Notes: generated from the sequence alone by a model not told the origin. Shown: positions 1 through 11,758, numbered from the stretch's first letter. The stretch: DNA of 64,000 nt from Dillenia suffruticosa (GCA_033439265.1 JAVTVX010000008.1:3100001-3164000); one strand, 5' to 3'. Made by a program: numbers and translations.

Positions 1-839
1 AGAGTTGAGGGTTTTTGTGGAGTACACAAAGTCAAATGAGGGACTAAAACTGTTGCAGATGGTAATGGTGGCATGGTAGCTGGATCTTGCCCAAACCGTG
101 CAGAATCATCTTCGATGAATACTACATCGAGGTCACTAGTCTTGGTGAACTATTTTCCAGATGCCCCAAACTTTCCCACAGCTTGCAAATACAATTCAGC
201 TCCCTTAGTTGCCATGATGAAAACTTGTTATCAGGCAGCAGGCAAAAGGTGGCCTAATTTCATTGCTGTCGATTATTATAAGGTAAGATAAAAAGATATG
301 TGCGAGAAGAACTAAGATGTAAGTTTGAAGTGAAAACTATGATCAGCTGTCTGTGTCTCCATTTTACAGAGGAGCGATGGAGGCGGAGCATTTGAAGCTG
401 TAGATATATCAAATGGGAACCTAGTTTGCGGATGTGGAAGCATAGCAAATTGCCAGGTTTGCAACTATTGACATACATTTTCACTCAAGCATGGACCTAT
501 ACCTTATAGGGTCCGAGCTGGTTGAGGCCCTAGTTGGCCCGGTGGCTAGGTGTAGTCCAATGTAGGGTTGGGCAGGCCGACTTGACCCATGCTTAGGGCT
601 ACAGACATTGCCAATGGATTTATGACCAAGTGCTAGGGCTTATCTATATTAATAAGGTATCTTAAATATTGTACTAATGACAGGCAAATGCGACATATGG
701 AGCTTGTGATGATAAACCAGAACCAAGTGCAACGCCACCTGCAACACCTGATACAGGATTTGCTTATCTGGATTGCAGACCGGCTAGGCTGCGGTGGTTG
801 TTTGGAACAGCTTTGTTTAGCACTTTCTTCTGGTTATGA
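1..839 (+). CDS. PI-PLC X-domain-containing protein, 3' end (partial)
   Basis: This is the C-terminal part of a plant PI-PLC X-domain protein of the At5g67130 type. These are secreted or GPI-anchored proteins related to bacterial phosphatidylinositol phospholipase C; their substrate in plants is poorly known. Three exons read through in frame: about 59-282 (acceptor ttgcag at 53-58), 370-456 and 684-839 (TGA at 837-839). The family signature is clear: GSCPNRAESS, SLVLVNYFPD, then ACKYNSAPL, TCYQAAGKRWPNFIAVD, and RSDGGGAFEAVDVSNG-like residues across the second junction, followed by a CGCGS-IANCQ cysteine cluster. The end is a short Pro/Thr linker and a hydrophobic tail (RLRWLFGTALFSTFFWL), as expected of a GPI-attachment signal. 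The 5' part lies outside the window; bases 1-58 may be intron or a diverged exon, which I could not settle. Family assignment is firm, the enzyme activity is inferred. Confidence 0.85.
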
Positions 840-1689
840 AGCTTTGACATGATGGGGCGACTTCAAGCATATCTTTTTCCTCTTCAAAGGCATGAAAGCA
901 GAAATGGTTATTTTTTTTATTAATTTCTTTTATTCTAAAAAGAATTTATTTTATGAGTTGTTACTTGGTTTTTCTTCCGGTTACGGATTCCTCCATTCTA
1001 AGACGACTGCCTGCACAATCATAACATGTTCCGCAAAAGCACATCAGATCATCTCAACACTATATTAGACATACAATGTCGCACATAAAAAGGAAGATAA
1101 AAAACATTTTACGAAATTGGATCATCCTTCTTGTATTTCAACTGATAATGGGTACAGCAAAAATCCATATCAGTTCTTTTAAGAAAATTCGAGTGATAAA
1201 AAGCTCTTACTAAAATATTTTTATTAAGATTTCGTGTTTAAATTTTTATGAATATATATATTTTCATAATTTTTATAATATTCATATTATTAAAAAAAAA
1301 TTTCTGTAGCAACCTGTGAGAAGGCCAACCCAAAGATCATAATTTTCCCAGCATCTGACAATCACTCAACAAACTATGTGTGCAAGCACACAAAAGATCT
1401 ACAAAAGCATATTATCCAGACAGACCCAAATTTTTGGTAAGCATTCTAGTTGCATTAATTAAACTTCCAAACTGACATTGTACCTGAGCTCTAAATCCTG
1501 CAAAAACATGAAACTGAGGGCACTAGAAATGTCTTATCATGGGATTTGACACAGAATTTATTAATTTCCCTTAGATAAGGATGCATTTGGGTTGTTGGGA
1601 GAGTATAATAGACTCGGTTGGATCTATGTTTTATTTCACTAGGATATGCGTTGATTGTATTCTTGAAACATAAGATCTGTCTTAATTAC
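840..1689. other. 3' flank of the PI-PLC gene; no gene seen
   Basis: AT-rich sequence directly after the PI-PLC stop. The first 100-200 bases are probably its 3' UTR. I see no coding stretch, RNA gene or bounded mobile element before the SINE. Confidence 0.4.
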
Positions 1690-1699
1690 AGAAAGTGAT

Positions 1700-1904
1700 A
1701 CCAATGGTTCGATTAGTTTAATGGGAAGGGTATTAATATTCCATATAAAAAATCAGGATTTGAGTCTTGGTAACGGCAAAAACAATGTTGGGAGAGCTCC
1801 CTTCCGATTGGGACCCTACAGCAACTCGGCTGAGATTAGTCAAAGTAAAGTTCTGAATATTCGACGGTAGACCAAATTTAAAAGACAAAAAAAAAAAAAG
1901 ATAG
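1700..1904 (+). mobile_element. tRNA-derived SINE with target-site duplications (family 1)
   Basis: A 205-bp element ending in an A-rich tail and flanked by identical 10-bp direct repeats AGAAAGTGAT at 1690-1699 and 1905-1914. It aligns along its whole length with the reverse-oriented element at 11776-11964: both have a head containing TGGTTtAgT-GGGAGGGTA, a block around CTTGGTAA-GGCAAAAA, a block GAGAGCTCCCT-CCGATTGGGA, and a tail GATTAGTCA-AGTAAAGTT followed by CGAC-GTAGACCAAAT. The head looks like an RNA polymerase III A box and the GATTTGAGTC stretch like a degenerate B box. SINE class is firm; the family name is unknown to me. The intact target-site duplications suggest a fairly recent insertion. 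Confidence 0.8.
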
Positions 1905-2310
1905 AGAAAGTGATTGATATAACGGTGAATTTGGCCATCTTATCTTGCCTAAAGTTCTTGATTTGATTAAACCCTCCACAACATTTTTAGCCCAAATGCA
2001 TGCATGGACACAAGATAAACATTATTTAAGCATTCTTGGATCTCAATCATATACTAATTGCGAAAGCATATACATATTAAATAGAATCAACTATGAACCC
2101 TCCTCTAGATGATCAATGAAACACCATCCCATCCTTCGCACACAAGCATTATATGTATATATAACATACATACATACATACATACATTCAATATATAATC
2201 AATGATGTGGCTTTGCTGCACATATTATTTTTGTCATTCACATTCATATTGTCTACAAAAGGATATGCTAATTTTTCATGGTCAAAATGGCTGTAAATTC
2301 GCCGGAGAGT

Positions 2311-2393
2311 TGATGCGGCATGAAATAGTTGGCTAAATATAATGTTGCACAATATTTTTGTACCAAATTAGCCAACCATGATATGCGACATCA
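2311..2393 (+). ncRNA. Candidate microRNA-like hairpin (unproven)
   Basis: Two 26-nt arms, 2311-2336 and 2368-2393, are reverse complements at about 21 of 26 positions (counting one G-U pair). They are separated by a 31-nt loop, with mismatches confined to three small internal loops. This size and mismatch pattern fits a plant pre-miRNA foldback. I recognise no known miRNA family in either arm, although the 3' arm shares a TAGCCAA start with miR169. A short inverted repeat in a mobile element is an equally simple explanation. Basis: pairing seen directly; function is inference. Confidence 0.3.
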
Positions 2394-4434
2394 AGATCAT
2401 TCTGCCCTTATAAATTTCATATCCCAAGAATCAGGATATCATCTTGATTTCCACTCTACAGTCGACTTGATACGAGTTACACCAAAAGAACTGGGACAAG
2501 AAGGCCAAGTATCTGACAACAAGAGCACATCTTCCACAATGCACATAAATGTAATGCCATATGTCCCAATATGTAGTTCCATATTTTCAGATGGGCAAGG
2601 GAAGACCACTTTTCAGTTTATAATATTTTTCACTTTATTATGTTTGTATCCCACGAAACAATCACCTTATTGGAACTTGCAGAGCCAACTTGGGAATTGT
2701 TTAACGATCACACCTTCATTGTCCTACAAAGACAAACTTGTTCATCTATGCAGATTGGCTTCATGCGACTAAATTAGGATAAAGTAAGTTTAATGGGCCT
2801 CGGAGTGATGTTGATTCCATCTTCATCAAGGCCAAAATTCTGCAGAATAGGTTATGTCTGTACAATGAGGTTGTCCTACTAAACTTCTGCTCAAGAGACA
2901 TTTTCAGTTGACAGAATCAAACAAATGCCCGTTCATATATCATTTCGTTTTAGATTTATAGCATTTAGAAAAAGATTATCTGACTGTGCCCATGGCTCAA
3001 GGCAAATTAATATTTGAATGTAGCCAACTAGGTCTAAATTTCTACTGATTAATTACTCTGATAAAAAGTTTTTGCTCTTAATTATAAATTTTCACATTTG
3101 GGAATCGAATATCAGAAGGTAGGTAGGGGAATCCAGGGAGAACATATATCTCGTGGCTGGTAATAAAAAGTGAGTGTCGCACAGATTGCATACTCGGTAC
3201 AACATTTCCTTCTCCAAATAAAATTCTTTCTACAGTATTTCCCACCATGATCAATGAGTCTAACTGCCTTACATTCACATGGAAGAAGACAATTATCGTA
3301 ACTTGTAACATGTCTTAGTTAGGGACATCCCTATTATAAGAAACACCATATACTTAGTTTATATCTATGACCAAACTTTAACGTTAGTGAAAAGAACAAT
3401 TGTTTACTCACCAGATCTTCAAGACCAAGACATGTTGCTGCAAGGGCATCCTCCCCAGACCATGCGTGTCATAGCAAAGCCGTCGTTGCTTCATCACCAC
3501 CTAACTAGAGGATTGACCTAAATGTGCTAATGGCCGCCCCCCGGGAGGGGGGGGGGGAGAGGTTCCATGATTGTCCCACACACAATACCTCACATCTCAC
3601 TAACTTTTGCTGCTTGTGAAATTGAATCAATGCCACAATACCATTAAGATCATCCTTTTTCCATTTTTTTTTTTTGAAAGACCAAAAGAAACCACCCCAC
3701 ACTTGGATGGGCTCCTACCTCACCACACAAACATAAAGATTCTGTAGTTGAAAGAAAAATTGGACGTTGGTTTATGGACGACGTCATGATGACGGTTGAG
3801 GCGTACACGTGTTGGACAAGGAGACAAAACACGTGGAAAGTAATTCAATTATTCGACAATTTGACAAATAGGACCCCTAGATAATGTCGTTAGGTGGAAT
3901 CATCAGCCAACTCGACTGGTCATCTTTATACGCTAAAAATATTTTCAAATATCAACCGCAAAGTGTTTCCTTTGACACGACATTTGACTCATTTGATCAA
4001 AATTTTAAATTAAAATTTTAAGAATGAAAAAACATATATCGAAAGAATTCATATTTAATTAGGTTATACAGTTGTTCGAATCAAATTAGTTTAGTTTAAA
4101 ATACCGATAGTCAAATAAAATTATAGAATAGAATAATTCTAAACTAAAATATTAAAAAAAAAAAAAAGAAAGGTGCATGTTTGAGGTTGAGAACAGGCCA
4201 ACCCTTTGAGCGACACATCCAAAGAATTACTGATATTGGGGGATGCAGCATATATTCAAACAAGCACTATAGTAGAGTTGGATTTCAATGGAGCACAAAT
4301 TTTCTACTTTTAGCATATTTAGGTTCTTAAATCAGAAGCAAAAGTAGCAATATTTTCAGATGGCATAATCAAAGTCCTATAAAGTGCAATGAAGATGTCA
4401 CTTGAATAAGACATCCGCCAACTTTGACTAAAAC

Positions 4435-4436
<2 letters not shown>
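2394..4436. other. Intergenic; no recognisable gene
   Basis: A frame of about 147 codons is open at 2329-2772 (+), but the protein resembles nothing I know and the base composition is not convincingly coding. A 77-codon frame at 3078-3311 (-) is likewise unrecognised. This part may hold an old degraded repeat. It also contains a G-run at about 3546-3558 and the cis cluster annotated separately. Confidence 0.35.
3777..3835. promoter_or_regulatory. bZIP-type cis cluster: as-1-like pair plus two G-boxes
   Basis: Within 60 bp there is an ACGTCA/TGACG pair (about 3781-3794) followed by two perfect CACGTG G-boxes at 3806-3811 and 3830-3835, 24 bp apart. Such clusters are typical of ABA- or stress-responsive promoters bound by bZIP/bHLH factors. 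No gene starts nearby that I can recognise, so the target is unknown. Confidence 0.4.

Positions 4437-4511
<75 letters not shown>
4437..4511. repeat. (GA)n microsatellite
   Basis: A perfect GA dinucleotide run of 75 bp. It creates meaningless Arg-Glu or Ser-Leu reading frames on both strands. Confidence 0.97.
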
Positions 4512-4514
<3 letters not shown>

Positions 4515-6697
4515 TCTGCATGATTCACATCAGCAACAGATTTGGGAGTTAGACTGCCACCATGTGGGAAACCAAAAAATTGTTTTGGCCCCCCAAAGAT
4601 CTTAATTCATAGATTATGTAAGAGGAAGAAGATAAAATCGCGCAAAAGGGAGAACATGTCAACTCTTTTGCCCCTGAGAAAAGCAAACTCTTACTTTCAT
4701 TATTAATGTGATCTCTTTTAGGTTCTTGCCTTTCCCAATTGAAAACATTGTAAATAATTTGTTTTTATGGTTTAATATAAGAAGACATCAAACTCTTAAG
4801 TGTGTCCTTACTAGGAAACTCAGAATGTTTGATTTTATATAAAAAGTTGTTGCTTGGATCTAAATCTATTTGCCTAAATCTTGTAGGGTACTAATATGAT
4901 TTGATTTTCTTTGAAGAAGTTATTATGAATACATATGAATATTAATTGATTTAGTTAATAAAAATATACTGGAATGGTATTAGAGATCCTGGGATTGGGT
5001 CTTCTATGTGTTATGATCAGAGGTTGTCGATGAAGGAATAATAATAATAAAAAAAATACTATCCTTATTATATGACTTAATTTTCATCTGATTAAAAAAA
5101 ATAGAAAAAAAAAATCTCGCCAAATTGTTTCTTTATGGGCCATGTTGGGCTTCCTTGGGCCAGACCGCTCAGCCTAGTTGGTTATGGGCTAATTTTTATG
5201 GACGCTTTAGCACCTTTTGAATAACCATTCGTTCTAGCCCAGGCCATTTTGTTCTATAATGGACGGAGTAGATTTTTTTTTTTTTAATTTTTTACTACCC
5301 GGTAATCATATTATATTTGATTAAATCTGATTCAAACAGAGTTGGGCTCTCAAGGAAAAAAACTCTTTTGATACTTATTTCTTTTATGTATAAATTCAAA
5401 CCTGACATCTTATTTAATAGAAATTAATACCTAGCCACCGGACCAAACGTGGGCGGTGAAAGAGTAGCTATAGTAATTGAAGGGAAAAAAAAACATGAAT
5501 TTTGCCTTTATTTATTTTGTTCTTTATATTTTAAAAAAAAAAGAACAAAAATTGAACAAAATAATTCTGCAAAGGCAATTAAATGATATAGTGAAATTAT
5601 TTAAAAATAATTACTTTTAAACAGAAAATAGAGACATGATCAAGGAGAGAGATAGTTGCACACCCTAGACTACAATAGAATTCCAACTCTATTTCCTTCC
5701 CTTTCTTATCATGTCTATGAAAATCTTTCTGAAATTTCTATAAAATCTCAATGAAATTCTATGATTTGATCCTAAAAAACTCCAAAAATGGTCTAAATTT
5801 CGATTTTTGACAACCTTGCTTAACCAAAATAAGAATTACTCCACCAAGAAATTAACACTTCATTGCATAAAAAAAAAAGAATGAAATTAAATTGCATGCA
5901 GATGGTGCATGGATAGGATATTTGCATTTTTCTCTTATCAAAATTTTAATTCTCTATGGTTAAGCTTTCTTAATCTACAAAAAGCATATGTAAATTTTGT
6001 GTATACAAAATTATATATATATATATATATAATATACGCTATATCTGTTCGAAAAATCCAAAATAGTGCTAAAAATTGTGGGCGTAATATTTCTTTTCAT
6101 AGTTTTTTATTCTAATAAATATATTCAATTATGTTTCTCTCTAATACACGCTTGCAAGTGTATTCTAAAGTATTAATTATTGAAATTAACCGGTCATTTT
6201 TATCGACACTTAGTTTGTTCAGTTATTGGATACCGGTATTTCTTAAATAAGATTTCAGATTCGAATTTTGTATATTGAGAAAATATACATCGAAAGAGAT
6301 TTGTTCCATAAGGGTTTAACCTGGCTCGAACCAGATTTACCTGGATCTAACGTAATTACCTGGTGGTTTACCCCCCCCACCCAAAAAGTCCTTTTTTTCT
6401 TTTCATACACAAGACCATAGTAACATAAATATATCCAATTTCTATATAAATTTGCCTTATCATCCCTGTGCAAGATAAGTTTCCATTCATATAAAAATTC
6501 TGTTGTTGGTTTATATTTTCAAATTTAGGAAAAATTCATATAACATTCCAATCCGAGATTTTGAGAATTTTTTTAGAAGTCTGATCTTCATATAATATTT
6601 TCAATCGTGTGGCAGACGCTGTACTTATAATACACAACTTCCAGCAAGGAAAGTTATTTAATAAAATCCAAATTATGAAATGATTAATTAATTTTCT
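4512..6697. other. AT-rich intergenic DNA; no gene seen
   Basis: Contains poly-A/T runs, an (AT)n tract at about 6012-6031 and a degraded SINE-like stretch at about 6195-6370. The longest open frames are short and low-complexity. Confidence 0.4.
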
Positions 6698-6877
6698 TAT
6701 ATAAGAGTAACAAAAACAACACCACCTGCAAACACTAGAAACACTTAAGTGAAATGGGACACATAGAGACAGAGAGAGAGATGCCAAATTATATAAGAAT
6801 AACAACAGCAGCAACAATGTCAAACAACAACTGCTGCAAACACTGAAAGCACTTAAGATAAGTGAAATGTGGTGGGG

Positions 6878-6912
<35 letters not shown>

Positions 6913-7013
6913 TTATATAAGAATAACAACAGCAGCAACAATGTCAAACAACAACTGCTGCAAACACTGAAAGCACTTAAGATAAGTGAAATGTGGTGGG
7001 GGAGAGAGAGAGA
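6698..7013. repeat. 124-bp tandem repeat downstream of the bHLH gene
   Basis: Two nearly identical units begin with ATGCCAAATT at 6781 and 6905 (period 124). Each runs through an ACAACAGCAGCAACAATG block and a CACTTAAGATAAGTGAAATG block into a GA tract. A third, diverged partial unit precedes them from about 6698, with AACACTTAAGTGAAATGGGA. The near-identity of the last two units points to a recent duplication, probably by slippage or unequal exchange through the GA tracts. Confidence 0.9.
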
Positions 7014-7284
7014 GGAAATGCATACTTAATTGATCTTTGTATATTGGCCTTCTTTGCAGCCAAATTGTTTCATCTTTCATAAATAACCCAAACAAAAAAC
7101 AACATAAAATTTACACTATTGGAGACCCCACGAATAAATTATATAATATATATATATATTTATACTAAGATAATCAAACTAAACATCCACCAAATGCCCA
7201 TATTAGAAGAAAAAAGTTCTTTCCTCTTTTTGCTTGTCTAAATATATTTTTCTTTCACCATCTTTTATGAATTCTCAAAATTCA

Positions 7285-9224
7285 TCAGGAAGATACCCAA
7301 AACATTATCTCTCTAGCAGCTTGCTTGAAAATTTCCTCTACTGGCATTGCCTCTGAGAGCTGATCATTACCATTTGCCTGCACATTGAAGTTAAATCATA
7401 TCGGTAATGATCATCTTTTCTTACATTCTTATCATAAATGTCCAAAACTAGTAACTACGTAACAATAATAATAAGTAAAATTTGAACCTATTTAGGAAGA
7501 AATAAAAGGGATTTCAAATCAAGGCAGGTGGGGGGGGGGGGATTATGAAGTTAGATAACATGATGGTGGAATTCATCTTTTATATGTATGGGAAAACAGG
7601 CACAACAACTCTGCTAATTACCTAAAAATTGTCATATTTAAAGTGATCGATTAAAAATTTTGTTACTTATACTAAAAAAATTTGAAATTTAATTTAAAAC
7701 GTAAACATAACAAACAAAGGATATATGGGCTACGGGGCGATGGCAACCCTTGGCATCAATAATGTCCCTTTTCCCTGGTTATTGAGTCTCATATCCTTTG
7801 TTAAATCAGGGTGTGACATATTACTCTCGTTGAATTTCAAGTCTGGCTTTGGTGTTAATAAATTCCTGCTATTAGTATTGAGATCTTAGATGATAACGAC
7901 TCAAATGAATCATTCACTAGAGTTAATTTTACACATCTTTTTATAATATTCATAATATAAACGTCGTATGAACCGATTTCTATACTAAGAACACAACTCA
8001 GCAATAAAAATGGTTGTGCATATTTCAATCGCGATAAGGAATGTTTTTTAATCCTACAAGATAATTTCAAAACTATTTTTTATTACACTATAAATTTGTT
8101 TTAAATGACTCAAATTTGAACCATGAACTCAACATCAAGAAATGTGTACTTCCTGCATTAAGAACGAACCAAAAATAACATTCTAGTCAAATTAATGCAA
8201 ACTTTGGAAGAAGCATTAATGCATAACATTAAATTCAAAATCCAAAAAGGGAAACACCAAAACTAGTAACCTTAAAAAGAAGTAAAAAAAAAAAAAAGCA
8301 GGAAGAAATAGCTCATCATAGTAGAGAAAACTCATGAATATAAGAGAAATGACTATTGAGAAAGAAATTATTAGAGACTTACATGAGCTTGAATCATGTA
8401 CATGCATCTGTTGTAATCTGAGGATATATGAGCAGACACAACCTCTATCTTGTGCTTCTCCAAAGCACAGCAAATGGCGGACAAAAGGCCAGGCCTCTTG
8501 GGTGAGCAAATGCTAATCTGTGCATCATCTCCGCAAACATTCAAGATCACGTTGGAAGATGTCCAAGTTTGAAACAAGATAGGAAATTTCGGAGGGGTTG
8601 ATGATGAATTATTTGCATTAGTGTTTGTTGGTGTAATAGCTATGTTAGTGGATGACACTTGATCGGCTAAAAATGCTTCTCTTGATTCAAACCCTAGTTT
8701 TGGCGTCGCAGTGATGTCCGAGGGCTCATAATTGATTGTTGTGATGCCTTGTTGCCTCTCTAGCTTTTGCTTTTGAAGCTTTTGGAGTGTTTGTTGTAGG
8801 GTTTTTATATAGTTTACTGCTTCATCAACAATTGTAGATTTGTCTGCCTGTACCACAAAATTTTCAAAAATAAGGTAAATTACTTGAATTTTTTTGAATC
8901 CTGTTGTATTATTTCGACAAGAATCATGAAAAAGAAGAAATTTTTCTCTATTATCTTTATGATATATAGAGAGTTTAAAAAGGATATGGTGCAGGTGAGT
9001 TGGGTCAAAAATCTTTGGTGGTTTACCTAAATAAAATCCAATGAATTGGATATCAGAAGATTCTCCTCATATTTCGTGAATTTATGTAGAAAACAACAAG
9101 AAGAACTAAACAAGTACTAACTTTTTATGAATAAAAATGGTTTCAAGGAAAAACATCATGGTATGTGTTTGCTGCAAAAAGAGCTTGCTTTTTTTCTTTT
9201 TAATGGGGGGAAGAGAGAGAGAGG

Positions 9225-9310
<86 letters not shown>

Positions 9311-9702
9311 ATTATTTTTACCTTAGGAGGGAGTTGGGGGAGCAAAGCATGAAGATTAGAAAACATGTTCCTCATCTTCTTTCTCCTTTCTCTTTCTGTC
9401 CATATATGGGTCTCATGATCATCAGATTCACCTCCAGTGATTTTTCCTTCATTGTTATCTCCACCATTCCCACTAGCACTCTTACCTTTCTTCAAAACCC
9501 CGTTCTGCCCTCGCTTCTTCCCCGTTGGTATTGCAGCCGCCTCTGATGATGCCCCGGCAGTTGGACTATTTGAGTTTGACCCAGGCAACATCAACCCTTG
9601 GCTAGACTTTTTCTCATTCACACCACCCGAATCATCCGAATTCGAAAAAGCAAATGATTGGGTTTCCCATAAAAAACTTCCCCTTTCTCCCTCTTGAAAC
9701 AT
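7285..9702 (-). CDS. ZOU: ZHOUPI-type bHLH transcription factor (bHLH95/RGE1)
   Basis: Nuclear bHLH factor of 312 residues. In Arabidopsis ZOU/RGE1/bHLH95 works in endosperm with ICE1-type bHLH partners, driving endosperm breakdown and embryo cuticle formation. Three exons in frame: 9702-9322, 8847-8383 and 7377-7285. The junctions [14 protein letters not shown] (inside the bHLH) and MIQAH|ANGNDQ join cleanly with GT-AG introns. The basic region is [13 protein letters not shown]; His99, Glu103 and Arg107 are the residues expected to contact an E-box/G-box. The HLH ends near 157 ([15 protein letters not shown]). Residues 225-281 look like the C-terminal ACT-like fold seen in such bHLHs. The N-terminal 97 residues are Ser/Gly/Asn-rich. 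I chose ATG 9702 ([10 protein letters not shown]). An in-frame ATG at 9765 would add 21 hydrophobic residues, which is unlikely for a nuclear factor. Intron 1 contains a long GA/CT microsatellite. Confidence 0.92.
9217..9307. repeat. (GA)n microsatellite inside bHLH intron 1
   Basis: About 79 bp of perfect GA (9229-9307) plus an imperfect flank, lying only about 14 bases inside the 5' splice site of ZOU intron 1 (donor at 9321). On the coding strand it is a CT run, so it places a long pyrimidine tract immediately downstream of the donor. The Glu/Arg open frames here are artefacts of the repeat. Confidence 0.95.
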
Positions 9703-9865
9703 ATTTAGTTTCAGATCGAGAAGACAGATATATAGAAATACCGACACAAACAACGACAGACACACAAAGTTGATGAGATGGTCTAGGCTGAGAGAGAGAG
9801 AGAGAGAGGAGAGGTGTTAAATAGGAGAGGAGGAGAGGGGGTGGGGGTGGTGAAGTGTGTAGCTG

Positions 9866-9905
<40 letters not shown>
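9703..9905 (-). promoter_or_regulatory. 5' leader/promoter of the bHLH gene with GA/CT tracts
   Basis: Directly upstream of the chosen start are two GA blocks (about 9789-9807 and 9869-9900) separated by a G-rich stretch. On the gene strand they are CT-rich, as is common in plant 5' UTRs and core promoters; GA repeats are also binding sites of BPC/GAGA factors. No clear TATA box was assigned. Confidence 0.45.
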
Positions 9906-10269
9906 TGATTAGAGAAGAAGAGACCAAGCCAATTAGAGCCTCACTATGAACCAAAAAAAGAGAAGAGACCAAAATACAATCATAAGACAATGCCGTTACT
10001 GCAGCTTCACAACAAAAAACGGACAGCCCTAAAGCGCGTCCACTACAAGGTTAGGTTTCTCTCTAAACGTAGGTCCCACCTTTCCCTATCCACCTGGCCT
10101 TACCATTTTGTAACCCTAAATCTTTCTTCATTCCCCCGTCCCTTCATTTTTTATTCTATCATTTATACCGGTGATTGAGATAATGCATCACTCTGATCTC
10201 TTGGAATACATTATTATTATTTAAAAAATAAAGTATCTCTTTGTCTCCAAATATTATTTTAATGACAAA

Positions 10270-10468
10270 TTTAGTAATAAAATAATTAGATTAATTAAAA
10301 ATTATTTTTAATTAATTTCCTCTTCTCTCTCTCTCTCTCTCTCATGTTAATTTAGTTAAATGAATTGTGTGGGAATATTAATATAATTTTTTTAAAATAA
10401 ATTTGTCATTATCTTGTTAATATCACTACACATAATTACCTTATACATTAATAAATTTCCTCACTCAC

Positions 10469-10512
<44 letters not shown>

Positions 10513-10773
10513 ATATTAATTTAGTTAAATGAATTGTGTGCGAATATTAATATAAATTTTTAAAAAAATTTGTCATTATCTGTTAATATCACCACGTATA
10601 ATTACATTATACATTAAAGTAATTAGATTAATTAAAAATTACTTTTAATAAATTTCCTCTCTCTCTAATATTAATTTAGTTAAATGAATTATGTGTGAAT
10701 ATTAATATAAATTTTTTAAATAAATTTATCGTTATCTCTTAATATCATTACATAATTACGTCATATATTAAAG
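10270..10773. repeat. Three-copy tandem array with embedded CT tracts
   Basis: A unit of about 150-170 bp repeats three times. Its landmarks are TTAATTTAGTTAAATGAATT (at about 10346, 10516 and 10671), then GAATATTAATATAA, TTTGTCATTATCT-TTAATATCA and CATAATTAC, then TTAGATTAATTAAAAATTA. Each unit is preceded by a CT tract of very different length (about 22, 32 and 8 bp). Units differ by scattered substitutions, so the array is older than the one at 6.7-7.0 kb. Confidence 0.85.
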
Positions 10774-11758
10774 TTATAATTGCCATATCATAGCAGGTCC
10801 GTAAAAATCATCATTGGTTCTCCCAATAAACAACTCTGTGTGTTTTTTCTAGACCAATTTTTATAATTTAAATAATAATTATAGTAATTTTACTTTTATT
10901 ATACAAATTAATCTCATAAATATAATAAGTCTCTTTGGGGATGGCATCCACATTTACAGCTGCAGATATTATTATAGATTTTTTATATGCTTGTTTCTAA
11001 CAGTTGGGGTACAGCTTCATGTAAAAATCTATCTTCTTTTTATTTTATTTTTTTAATATTTATGTAGATTGATGTTGTCTAAATCAAAATTTAGCATAGC
11101 TTCCATAAGGTAAGCTAGAAATTATTATTATAAATATCTTTTTATTTAGGGAAAATTGTAAAATGTACCCTCTAATTTTCTTGTTTGGCAAATAGCTTCC
11201 AAAATATTAAAACTGGCAAAGGGTCTTTGTGATTTGTTTCTTTAGGAAATTGCCCCTCTCCATCACTTGCTATATGCCATACCCCCCCCTAATGGGTTAT
11301 ATCTCCTCCTAGTCCCAAGCTCTCCTTAATTCTTTAACAATTACTCTTTAAATTATGAATGAACTATACCTTAACTGGCATCATCTCGTTCCTCTTAGTC
11401 TTGAGTCCGAGTCTCTCCTATGTATAGAAAAAAAAAATACACTTTAAATTCTCCAATCCCTTATCAAGTACCCACATTCAACTATTGGGGACCCATTGAT
11501 GAAGAGATTTAATTTCACAATATAAGGAAAAAAATTGGTAATTTACCGGAGTATTTGTATTTTGCATTTTTATTTATCTATTAGATTAGTTAGGAAGGAC
11601 ATTTGCAAATTTAATATATTGGCTGTACCCTTAAAATAAAAAGATCATAATCAAATGGCATTAAATGGGTAGAAAGCAAAAATCACACACCAAAGATGCC
11701 AATTGATAATATGATTTAAATTTGAGCACAAATTCATAATGTTCTTGCTATATAATGC
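10774..11758. other. Intergenic; no gene seen
   Basis: AT-rich DNA between the tandem array and the reverse-oriented SINE. I see no coding or RNA feature. Confidence 0.4.

Noticed and set aside
2329-2772. 147-codon frame after the hairpin
   Set aside because: No family resemblance, no clear codon bias or promoter, and its 5' end overlaps the hairpin; kept only as an unexplained region.
9127-9546. Plus-strand frames with Arg-Glu repeats over the bHLH gene
   Set aside because: They read through the GA tract and run antisense to bHLH exon 1.
10270-10773. CRISPR-like array
   Set aside because: Units of about 150-170 bp are imperfect tandem copies in plant DNA, with no short repeat/spacer pattern.
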